Below are positions 56,662 to 64,000 of a DNA stretch of 64,000 nucleotides, one piece after another. The DNA is from Cacconaster sp045599325 (GTDB lineage Bacteria; Bacteroidota; Bacteroidia; Bacteroidales; UBA932): positions 1 to 64,000 of the forward strand of contig JAZRVT010000021.1 in the NCBI GenBank assembly GCA_045599325.1, read 5' to 3'. The translations under genes were made by a program, and so were the position numbers. The notes beneath the pieces were generated by a model. The model saw only the letters and a program-made list of their open reading frames with translations. It searched no databases and was not told where the DNA came from. Each line of letters starts with the position of its first letter. The stretch's first letter is position 1.

Positions 56662-57735
56662 ATGCAAAAACACGGAAACAAGTTCGGAACACACCGCGTA
56701 ATCGAACCTAAGGGTGTCCTTCCACAGCCAGCCAACAAGATTGACAACAATATGGACGAGATCTACGACAACGAGATCCTCATCGACGTCCAGACCCTCA
56801 ACATCGACTCTGCATCTTTCACGGACATCATGAACTATGCAAAGCAGCAGGCAGGCGAGGGAGCAAGCGAAGAGCAGGTGATGGCTGAGGTCAAGAAGGA
56901 GATTTTCTACAACGTGGAACTCCAGGGCAAGCACCGCAACCGCCGCACAGGCTCAGGTGGAATGCTCCTCGGCAAGATCGAGAAGATCGGTGAAGCGATC
57001 AAGGACAAGGTCGAAGTAAAGGAAGGCGACCGCATCGCAACTCTCGTATCTCTCTCACTCACTCCGCTCCGCATCGACGAGATCATCGCCATCCGTCCGG
57101 ATGTGGACCAGGTCGACATCAAGGGCAAGGCAATCCTCTTCGAAAGCGGCATCTACGCCAAGATTCCTGATGATATGCCTGAGAAGCTCGCTCTCTCAGC
57201 TCTCGACGTTGCAGGTGCTCCTGCACAGACTGCAAAGCTCTGCCAGTACGGCCAGAACGTTGTCATCCTCGGCGCAGGCGGAAAGAGCGGAATGCTCTGC
57301 TGCTATGAGGCAAAGAAGCGCGTCGGTGTCACCGGCAAGGTCATCGGTCTTGCAAACAGCCCTAAGTCAACCCAGCGCATCAAGGACCTCGGCTTCTGCG
57401 ACGTTGTCGAGAGTGTCAAGGGTATGACCCCTGCTGAGATCTACGAACTTGTCTACAAGCTCACTGACGGCAAGATGGCAGACGTTACCATCAACTGCGT
57501 CAACGTTCCTGACCAGGAGATGACTGCAATCCTCTGCACAAAGGATGAGGGTACTGTCTACTTCTTCTCAATGGCAACTTCCTTCACCAAGGCTTCTCTC
57601 GGCGCAGAGGGCATCGGTGCCGACGTCAATATGATAATGGGCAACGGCTACACCAAGGGCCACGCTGAATTCACTCTTCAGGAACTCCGCGAAAGCGAGA
57701 AGCTCCGCAAGATTTTCGAAGAACTTTACGCATAA
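56662..57735 (+). CDS. kdd: L-erythro-3,5-diaminohexanoate dehydrogenase
   Basis: 357 residues. It oxidises 3,5-diaminohexanoate to 3-keto-5-aminohexanoate with NAD+ and release of ammonia. The Rossmann motif VVILGAGGKSGML is near residue 204, followed by GKVIGLANSPKS. The N-terminal half carries GSGGMLLGKI. It lies between kce and kamA, as in other lysine fermenters, eight bases before kamA. Confidence 0.92.
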   Translation: MQKHGNKFGTHRVIEPKGVLPQPANKIDNNMDEIYDNEILIDVQTLNIDSASFTDIMNYAKQQAGEGASEEQVMAEVKKEIFYNVELQGKHRNRRTGSGGMLLGKIEKIGEAIKDKVEVKEGDRIATLVSLSLTPLRIDEIIAIRPDVDQVDIKGKAILFESGIYAKIPDDMPEKLALSALDVAGAPAQTAKLCQYGQNVVILGAGGKSGMLCCYEAKKRVGVTGKVIGLANSPKSTQRIKDLGFCDVVESVKGMTPAEIYELVYKLTDGKMADVTINCVNVPDQEMTAILCTKDEGTVYFFSMATSFTKASLGAEGIGADVNMIMGNGYTKGHAEFTLQELRESEKLRKIFEELYA

Positions 57736-57743
57736 CCCCCGAT

Positions 57744-59015
57744 ATGAACGTTTCAAGAAGAAAAGAGCTCTTTCCTGAGGTAAGCGATGCTCAGTGGAAC
57801 GACTGGCACTGGCAGGTCCGCAACCGCATCGAAACTCTCGACGAACTCAAGAAATATGTGAAGCTGACTCCGGAAGAGGAGGAGGGTGTCAAGAAATGCC
57901 TCTCCACTCTCAGGATGGCCATCACTCCGTACTACATCTCACTGATCAACCCGGACGACCCACACGACCCTGTCCGCCGTCAGTGCATCCCTACAGCCGC
58001 TGAGACCCACCAGGCTGCAGCAGACCTTCTCGACCCTCTCCACGAGGACGAGGACAGCCCGACACCGGGCCTGACCCACAGGTATCCTGACCGCGTGCTT
58101 CTCCTCATCACCGATATGTGCTCAATGTACTGCCGCCACTGCACCCGCCGCCGCTTCGCAGGCCAGAAGGATGCCGAGAGTCCGGACGAGCGCATCGACA
58201 AGGCAATCGAATACATCCGCCGCACCCCTGAGGTACGCGACGTCCTCCTTTCAGGCGGCGACGCCCTTATGGTAAGCGACGAGAAGCTGGAGAGCATCAT
58301 CAGCCGCATCCGCGAGATTCCTCACGTAGAGATCGTCCGCATCGGCTCCCGCACTCCGGTCGTCTGCCCTCAGAGAATCACTCCGGAATTCTGCAACATG
58401 CTGAAGAAGTATCACCCTGTATGGCTCAACACCCACTTCAACCATCCGAACGAAGTGACCGCCGAATCGGCTGCAGCCTGCGCAAGGCTCGCTGATGCAG
58501 GTATTCCTCTCGGCAACCAGAGCGTGCTCCTCCGCGGCGTGAACGACTGCGTCTATGTGATGAAGCACCTCGTTCACGAGCTCGTCAAGATGAGAGTCCG
58601 CCCTTATTATATTTATCAGTGCGACCTCTCGATGGGACTCGAGCACTTCCGTACTCCTGTTTCAAAGGGTATCGAGATCATCGAAGGCCTCCGCGGCCAC
58701 ACCTCAGGCTATGCTGTTCCGACCTTCGTGGTCGACGCACCCGGCGGAGGCGGAAAGACCCCGGTAATGCCTCAGTATGTCATCTCACAGGCTCCTGGCA
58801 AGGTTGTCCTCCGCAACTTCGAAGGTGTGATCACAACTTACACCGAGCCTGCTGAGTACCACAGCGACTGCCACTGCCCTGAGTGCGAGGCCAAGCGCCA
58901 GAACCAGGAGAAGCCTGTCGAGGGCGTCCTCGGCTGCCTCGAAGGACAGCGCATGGCTATCGAGCCTTCTGTTCTCCACCGCAAGGAGCGCAGCAAGAAG
59001 CGCAACAACCAGTAG
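57744..59015 (+). CDS. kamA: L-lysine 2,3-aminomutase
   Basis: A 423-residue radical-SAM and PLP enzyme that turns L-lysine into L-beta-lysine. Cys126, Cys130 and Cys133 (CSMYCRHC) bind the 4Fe-4S cluster, DAPGGGGKTPV holds the PLP Lys, and the C-terminal CHCPEC contributes metal-binding cysteines of the family. Full length. First step of the pathway; it lies directly upstream of kamB. Confidence 0.96.
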   Translation: MNVSRRKELFPEVSDAQWNDWHWQVRNRIETLDELKKYVKLTPEEEEGVKKCLSTLRMAITPYYISLINPDDPHDPVRRQCIPTAAETHQAAADLLDPLHEDEDSPTPGLTHRYPDRVLLLITDMCSMYCRHCTRRRFAGQKDAESPDERIDKAIEYIRRTPEVRDVLLSGGDALMVSDEKLESIISRIREIPHVEIVRIGSRTPVVCPQRITPEFCNMLKKYHPVWLNTHFNHPNEVTAESAAACARLADAGIPLGNQSVLLRGVNDCVYVMKHLVHELVKMRVRPYYIYQCDLSMGLEHFRTPVSKGIEIIEGLRGHTSGYAVPTFVVDAPGGGGKTPVMPQYVISQAPGKVVLRNFEGVITTYTEPAEYHSDCHCPECEAKRQNQEKPVEGVLGCLEGQRMAIEPSVLHRKERSKKRNNQ

Positions 59016-59027
59016 TTCGTTGAATCT

Positions 59028-59978
59028 ATGCCGTTTATAGGAGAGATACTCAAGCACAGGAGCGTATCGATAGTCGGACTGGCCAAGAACGCAGGCAAGA
59101 CTGAGTGTCTCAACTATATCATCAAAAGGCTGCCGCTGGATTATTTCAATGTGGCGGTGACCTCAATCGGGATTGACGGGGAGTCACTTGACCAGGTGAC
59201 TTCCACCGCCAAGCCTGAGATTACAGTGAGGGAGGGGATGTTCTTCGCGACAAGCGAGAAGCATTACCGCGAAAGACGTCTCCTTTCTGAACTGTACAGT
59301 GTGAGCGATGAGAACACGGCCCTCGGGCGCGTTGTTACTGCGAAAGCTCTGACTGAGGGGAAAGTTCTCCTCAGCGGTCCATCGGGCGGAAGCGCCTTGA
59401 AAAGATGGATGAGTTCATTGAATGAATTCGGGATAGACCTTGTGCTGGTCGACGGTGCGCTCTCGCGCCTGAGCACCGCGTCACCCGCTGTCAGCGAGGC
59501 GATGGTACTCTCAACCGGAGCGGCTTTCTCGGCCAACATAAAGGACCTTGTGAGCAAGACTGCATATGTGGTCGAGCTGATAAACCTGCCGGTATGGTTC
59601 GGCGAGGAGCCTCAGGTGAGGGTCTCCTCATTTGCGGACCTTGACAGCGACAGATTGAGGGAGAGTTCTGTGATCGAGGTTGAAGGAGCCCTCACTGACC
59701 GGTTGCTCCAGGCTGTGAAGAATGGTCTGCAGAATGGTGAGAAGTCTTTGATTGTGAACGACTTCACCAGAGTGTTCGCCTCTCGGGAACTCTACAGGGC
59801 GTTCACCCGCCGCGGAGGCCGGATTGCCGTAAGGCAGAAGAGCAGCCTGATCGCCGTCTGCGTCAACCCTGTTGCGCCGAACGGAATCGTCCTCGATTCC
59901 GACCTGCTCTGCAGCACGCTCTCAGAGGCCGTGGGTCTTCCTGTTTATGATATAGTAAAAAACAATTATGAAGTTTAG
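59028..59978 (+). CDS. kamB: KamB, putative aminomutase reactivation protein
   Basis: 316 residues with a Walker-A-like GLAKNAGKT at 17-25 near the N terminus; the rest resembles no common enzyme family that I recognise. In lysine-fermenting bacteria a P-loop protein and a MutS-like protein lie between kamA and kamD and are proposed to reactivate the B12-dependent lysine 5,6-aminomutase after it inactivates itself. The gene order here is the same. Its last 11 bases overlap kamC. Confidence 0.82.
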   Translation: MPFIGEILKHRSVSIVGLAKNAGKTECLNYIIKRLPLDYFNVAVTSIGIDGESLDQVTSTAKPEITVREGMFFATSEKHYRERRLLSELYSVSDENTALGRVVTAKALTEGKVLLSGPSGGSALKRWMSSLNEFGIDLVLVDGALSRLSTASPAVSEAMVLSTGAAFSANIKDLVSKTAYVVELINLPVWFGEEPQVRVSSFADLDSDRLRESSVIEVEGALTDRLLQAVKNGLQNGEKSLIVNDFTRVFASRELYRAFTRRGGRIAVRQKSSLIAVCVNPVAPNGIVLDSDLLCSTLSEAVGLPVYDIVKNNYEV

Positions 59979-61290
59979 AGAAATAGTCGATTCACCTTGC
60001 GGTCTGCGCTACATCTTCGAGAAGATGGAGCTGCAGAGCGGATATGCCCGCAAGACGCTGCTCGACGCCGAATTCATGACCGGCGCCGGGGAGATCGAAT
60101 CGGCTCACGTTTCTCTGAGAAAGCATCTCGGCCTCGTGGAGAACGACCCTCACGGAGTTGAGAACACCCAGATGCGGCTCCAGGGGCTCCGGGACATCTC
60201 AGGAACTCTCACCTCACTTGAGGACGGGGTGGTGCTCGACGACATCGAACTCTTTGAAATCAAGCATCTTGCTCTTCTTGACGAATCTGTCAACGGGGCG
60301 AGCGGCGAGATGGACAGGGTAGTGGACATCCTCGACCCGGACGGTCTCCGCATCAGCACATTCTACATATACGACTCCTATTCTGTCGATCTGAGAGAGG
60401 CCCGCGCAGCCCTTGATGGAGATCCTGACAATGAGGAGCTGAAGGATGCAGTCCTCTCGATAGAGGATGACATCAAGCAGGATCTATCGCGTCTCCTCAG
60501 GCCGTTCGCGGATGCTCTCCGCAACAGAATGAAGGCTCTTGCACTACTTGATATAGGATTGGCTAAAGCATTGCTGATGAAGCAGGAAGAAATGGTGATT
60601 CCATCTGTTTCAGAGCATACCTCACTCAAGGGAATGTTCAACCCTGAGGTGCGTGCCATCCTTGAGAAGAAGGGCAAGAAGTTCCAGTGCGTCGACTTCG
60701 ATTTCCAGACAGGCTCCACTTCGACTGTCATCGGTGCGAATATGGGCGGCAAGACAGTCGCTCTCAAGACACTCTGCCTCTCGCAGTATCTCTTCCAGTT
60801 CGGCTTCGCAGTGCCTGCGGCCGAGGCCAGGATGGCACTCTTCGACCAGGTTCAATTCTGTATCGGAGACCTCCAGAGCGAGCAGAAGGGGCTCTCGTCG
60901 TTTGCGGCGGAGATGCTCAGGATAAACAATGTGATAATGACCGCCGGCAGAGGTGTCAGGCTTATGGCGCTCATCGACGAGCCGGCCAGGACCACGAACC
61001 CTGTGGAGGGCAGCGCCCTTGTCAGCGCCCTCCTGAAGATTCTCTCAGGGAAACCTAACCTCAGCCTCGTGCTCACGACCCACTACAAAGTGGAGAATGC
61101 TGGCCAGTGCTGGAGGGTCAAAGGACTCCAGGGCGGCTCCGCCGGTCTGAAGATGGACTACAGCCTCATCAGGAGCGAGAGCAACGAGGTTCCGCACGAG
61201 GCTCTGAGCATAGCCAGGGAACTCAATATAAATGACGAATGGATCAATACAGCAGCTGAAATATTGAATATACAATCAAATACTATTTAA
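59968..61290 (+). CDS. kamC: KamC, MutS-like ATPase, putative reactivase
   Basis: 440 residues. The C-terminal half is the MutS ATPase domain: P-loop GANMGGKT at 256-263 (compare GPNMGGKS in MutS) and Walker B LMALIDEPARTTNP with Asp337-Glu338. A helical MutS-core-like part precedes it, but the mismatch-binding domain is absent. It is thus not a DNA repair protein; together with KamB it probably restores cobalamin-dependent activity of KamDE. It overlaps kamB and ends four bases before kamD. Confidence 0.85.
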   Translation: MKFREIVDSPCGLRYIFEKMELQSGYARKTLLDAEFMTGAGEIESAHVSLRKHLGLVENDPHGVENTQMRLQGLRDISGTLTSLEDGVVLDDIELFEIKHLALLDESVNGASGEMDRVVDILDPDGLRISTFYIYDSYSVDLREARAALDGDPDNEELKDAVLSIEDDIKQDLSRLLRPFADALRNRMKALALLDIGLAKALLMKQEEMVIPSVSEHTSLKGMFNPEVRAILEKKGKKFQCVDFDFQTGSTSTVIGANMGGKTVALKTLCLSQYLFQFGFAVPAAEARMALFDQVQFCIGDLQSEQKGLSSFAAEMLRINNVIMTAGRGVRLMALIDEPARTTNPVEGSALVSALLKILSGKPNLSLVLTTHYKVENAGQCWRVKGLQGGSAGLKMDYSLIRSESNEVPHEALSIARELNINDEWINTAAEILNIQSNTI

Positions 61291-61294
61291 CTAT

Positions 61295-62851
61295 ATGACA
61301 CAGAGTAAATTAGGATTGGATTTCGCCAAGGTCGAAAAGGCCCGCTCACTTGCCCGCAGCATTGCTGAGGACGTTCAGGCCTTTGTCGAGCCGAGAACTA
61401 CAGTGGCTGTGGAGCGTACGCTCGCACGCCTCCTCGGCATCGACGGAGTTGACGCAAACGAAGTCCCACTGCCAAATGTGGTCGTCGACCATCTCAAGAC
61501 TAAAGGACTGCTTAATCAAGGTACAGTCTGGGCAATCGGTAACGCAATGGTCCAGACAGGGAAGAGCGCTCAGGAAATCGCTGAGGCCATCGCTGACGGC
61601 TCCCTTTCTCTGGACCGCCTTCCTGTGGCGCCTCAGAAGGAAATAGCCGCCAGGATCCAGCCGATCGTCAACGATTCAGTTGAACGCATCCGCCGCCGCC
61701 GCCAGCGCAGGGAGGAGTATCTCGGCACAATCGGTGAAGGTCCGAAGCCATACCTATATATTATCGTTGCAACCGGCAACATCTATGAGGATGTAGTCCA
61801 GGCTGAGGCAGGTGCACGACAGGGTGCTGACGTGATCGCCGTCATCAGGACCACCGGCCAGTCGCTTCTCGACTATGTGCCTTACGGCGCAACAACCGAG
61901 GGATTCGGAGGAACCTATGCAACTCAGGAAAACTTCCGCATAATGCGCTCCGCACTCGACAAGGTGGGCGAGGAGGTAGGACGCTATATCCGCCTCTGCA
62001 ACTACTGCTCAGGCCTCTGCATGCCTGAAATCGCCATTATGGGCGCATTCGAGGGCCTCGACGTGATGCTCAACGATGCTCTCTACGGAATCCTCTTCCG
62101 CGACATCAATATGCAGCGCACTCTGATTGACCAGAACTTCAGCCGCATCATCAACGGATTCGCAGGTGTCATCATCAACACCGGCGAGGACAACTACCTC
62201 ACCACAGCTGATGCAGTCGAGGCGGCCCACACAGTGCTCGCATCCGACATCATCAACGAACAGCTCGCTCTCCTCGCAGGTCTTCCTGAAGAGCAGATGG
62301 GTCTCGGACACGCATTCGAGATGGACCCTATGCTGGAGAACGGCTTCCTCTATGAACTCGCACAGGCCCAGATGACCCGCGAGATATTCCCTAAGGCAAC
62401 CCTCAAGTATATGCCTCCTACAAAGTTCATGACAGGCAACATCTTCAGGGGCCACATCCAGGACGCCCTCTTCAATATGATCGGTGTCTGGACACACCAG
62501 GGCATCCAGCTCCTCGGAATGCCGACCGAAGCGATCCACACTCCATTCATGAGCGACCGTTACCTCTCTATCGAGAATGCGCGCTACATATTCAACAATA
62601 TGCGCAACATCGGTGACGAGGTCGAGTTCAAGGAGGACGGCATCGTCAGGAAGCGTGCAGCTGAAGTGCTCGACAATGCAGTCGCACTCCTCGAGGACCT
62701 CGTCAAGGAGGGTCTCTTCAATGCACTCGAGAAAGGCAAGTTCGCCGATGTCAAGCGTCCGAAGAACGGAGGCAAGGGCCTCGACGGCGTGGTTGTCAAG
62801 GGCGACAACTATATGAACCCATTTGTTGAACTTATGAAAGGGAGGAAATAG
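61295..62851 (+). CDS. kamD: Lysine 5,6-aminomutase, alpha subunit
   Basis: 518 residues, the usual length. This PLP/TIM-barrel large subunit of the adenosylcobalamin enzyme moves the terminal amino group of D-lysine or beta-lysine, giving 3,5-diaminohexanoate. Recognisable segments are RIRRRRQRREEYLGTIGEGPKP (here two motifs run together; the RRR part lies near 129) and CNYCSGLCMPEIAIMGAFEGLD. Two bases separate it from kamE. Confidence 0.93.
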   Translation: MTQSKLGLDFAKVEKARSLARSIAEDVQAFVEPRTTVAVERTLARLLGIDGVDANEVPLPNVVVDHLKTKGLLNQGTVWAIGNAMVQTGKSAQEIAEAIADGSLSLDRLPVAPQKEIAARIQPIVNDSVERIRRRRQRREEYLGTIGEGPKPYLYIIVATGNIYEDVVQAEAGARQGADVIAVIRTTGQSLLDYVPYGATTEGFGGTYATQENFRIMRSALDKVGEEVGRYIRLCNYCSGLCMPEIAIMGAFEGLDVMLNDALYGILFRDINMQRTLIDQNFSRIINGFAGVIINTGEDNYLTTADAVEAAHTVLASDIINEQLALLAGLPEEQMGLGHAFEMDPMLENGFLYELAQAQMTREIFPKATLKYMPPTKFMTGNIFRGHIQDALFNMIGVWTHQGIQLLGMPTEAIHTPFMSDRYLSIENARYIFNNMRNIGDEVEFKEDGIVRKRAAEVLDNAVALLEDLVKEGLFNALEKGKFADVKRPKNGGKGLDGVVVKGDNYMNPFVELMKGRK

Positions 62852-62853
62852 CA

Positions 62854-63648
62854 ATGAGCGGCGGACTCTATTCAATGGATGCCAAGGATTTCGACAAGAC
62901 CCTTGACCTCACCAAAGTAAAGCCATACGGCGACACAATGAACGACGGAAAGGTCCAGCTCAGCTTCACCCTTCCTGTACCTGCAGGCGCAGAGGCAGTC
63001 GAGGCTGCAAAGCAGCTCATCAAGAAGATGGGCCTCGACAACCCGCTGGTCGTCTATTACCGTGAGCTCACTCCGGGCTACACATTCTTCAACTGCTACG
63101 GCAGCTGCGAGCACACTGTTGACTTCACTTCCATCTATGTCCCTAAGGTTGAGTCGACTGTGATGGAGATGAAGGAGACTGACGAGTACATCCGTCAGAA
63201 CATCGGCCGTCCTCTCGTTGTCGTGGGCGCCTCAACAGGCACTGACGCGCATACGGTAGGCATCGACGCCATTATGAACATGAAGGGCTACGCAGGCCAC
63301 TACGGACTTGAGCGCTACGATATGTTCGAGGCATACAACCTCGGAAGCCAGGTCCCTAACGAGGAATTCCTCGCAAAGGCTATGGAGCTCCACGCTGACG
63401 CAATCCTCGTCTCCCAGACCGTCACCCAGAAGGATGTCCACATCAAGAACATGACTGAGATGATCGAGCTGATGGAGGCAGAAGGCATCCGCGACAAGAT
63501 GATCGTCATCTGCGGCGGCCCGCGCATCTCCCACGAGCTTGCCAAGGAACTCGGCTTTGACGCAGGCTTCGGCGCCGGCAGCTATGCCGACGACGTCGCT
63601 TCCTACATCGCCCAGGAATTCGTCAACAGAATGAATACTAAGAAATAA
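62854..63648 (+). CDS. kamE: Lysine 5,6-aminomutase, beta subunit (B12-binding)
   Basis: 264 residues. The N-terminal part dimerises, and the C-terminal Rossmann domain binds cobalamin through DAHTVG (Asp131, His133, Gly136). Lys144 in MNMKG is at the position of the PLP Schiff-base Lys reported for this subunit, and His133 at the position of the cobalt ligand. Both are present, so the enzyme should be active. GAGSYADDV in the second part closes the base-binding pocket. Confidence 0.95.
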   Translation: MSGGLYSMDAKDFDKTLDLTKVKPYGDTMNDGKVQLSFTLPVPAGAEAVEAAKQLIKKMGLDNPLVVYYRELTPGYTFFNCYGSCEHTVDFTSIYVPKVESTVMEMKETDEYIRQNIGRPLVVVGASTGTDAHTVGIDAIMNMKGYAGHYGLERYDMFEAYNLGSQVPNEEFLAKAMELHADAILVSQTVTQKDVHIKNMTEMIELMEAEGIRDKMIVICGGPRISHELAKELGFDAGFGAGSYADDVASYIAQEFVNRMNTKK

Positions 63649-63669
63649 TACAATCAAATACTGTTTACT

Positions 63670-64000
63670 ATGGACAAAAATCAAATCAGAGAGACTATCG
63701 CACGCCGTGCGGCTCTCGAACTCAAGGACGGTGACATCGTAAACCTCGGTATCGGTCTTCCTACCGCTATCCCGGCATATCTTCCTGAGGGTGTCAATGT
63801 GACCCTCCAGTCGGAGAACGGCCTCGTCGGAATGGGTCCTGCTCCTGAGCAGGGTAAAGAGGACAAGGACTATGTCAACGCAGGCGGCGGATATATCACA
63901 GCAATGCCTGGCGCATACGCCTGCTCCTCTGCTGATTCTTTCCTCATCATCCGCGGCGGTCACGTTGACTGCACGTTCCTCGGCGCAATGCAGGTCGACC
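63670..64000 (+). CDS. atoA: Butyryl-CoA:acetoacetate CoA-transferase, beta subunit (cut at window end)
   Basis: Only the first 110 codons are in the window; the gene continues beyond 64000. The frame begins MDKNQIRETIARRAA and has the family block NLGIGLPT. It also has SENGLVGMG, in which Glu49 is the residue that forms the glutamyl-CoA intermediate. It partners AtoD, encoded at the start of the operon. Confidence 0.92.
   Translation, partial: MDKNQIRETIARRAALELKDGDIVNLGIGLPTAIPAYLPEGVNVTLQSENGLVGMGPAPEQGKEDKDYVNAGGGYITAMPGAYACSSADSFLIIRGGHVDCTFLGAMQVD

Noticed and set aside
1..64000. Prophage, integrative element or insertion sequence, including next to the three tRNAs
   Set aside because: No integrase, transposase, phage structural gene or tRNA-end direct repeat was seen.

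Overview
The window reads as a chromosome segment of an anaerobic Bacteroidales bacterium. The reasons are SusC/SusD pairs, TonB-dependent receptors, many short lipoproteins with a Cys lipobox, Bacteroidetes-type promoters (TAnnTTTG at -7, TTTG about 19 bases upstream) before many genes and all three tRNAs, and a complete lysine-fermentation operon. Coding DNA is moderately GC-rich and intergenic DNA AT-rich. Family or genus cannot be fixed from the sequence; a Rikenellaceae-like or related gut lineage is only a guess. No insertion sequence, phage or CRISPR array was seen.

Layout. 1-1042 is a gene-free repeat island with seven 29-base imperfect palindromes. 1079-6472 carries tRNA-Lys, a HAD phosphatase, a VanX-type D-Ala-D-Ala dipeptidase, a HerA-like ATPase, a beta-barrel protein and a Nudix enzyme. 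6654-26618 opens with a C69 dipeptidase and continues as a large amino-sugar utilisation locus: SusC/SusD, a surface lipoprotein with three 171-residue repeats, an N-formylglutamate-amidohydrolase-like lipoprotein, a DeoR-type repressor, a ceramidase-fold lipoprotein, two GH20 hexosaminidases, a MurQ-like protein, a BadF-type sugar kinase, an MFS transporter and a multi-domain lipoprotein. Matching TTTCGTTTT operators lie over the -33 regions of the susC and deoR promoters. 26698-28882 holds tRNA-Thr, a DUF1460 amidase, RNase P RNA and a glutaminyl cyclase. 28890-35511 is a TPP-riboswitch operon (thiamine receptor, PnuT) that runs without an obvious break into a second kinase/MurQ pair, recR and a sodium:solute symporter. 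35555-54554 is a mixed region (CorA, NhaC, second C69 dipeptidase, D-cysteine desulfhydrase-like enzyme, amidase-like protein, CcsBA-like protein, HAD enzyme, tRNA-Val, two serine hydrolases, CinA, an XRE regulator, QueA, an acyltransferase). 54604-64000 is the lysine fermentation operon atoD-kal-kce-kdd-kamABCDE-atoA, cut by the window edge inside atoA.

How the genes work together. The window is rich in peptidoglycan and amino-sugar functions: VanX, two C69 dipeptidases, DUF1460, an Amidase_3-like protein, two MurQ-type proteins each with a kinase and a transporter, and two GH20 enzymes. My main inference is that 8489-26618 is a SusCD-type system for capturing peptidoglycan-derived or other N-acetyl amino sugars, repressed by its own DeoR protein through TTTCGTTTT sites. 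The lysine operon converts lysine to butyrate, acetate and ammonia, and encodes the KamB/KamC proteins thought to reactivate the B12-dependent mutase KamDE.
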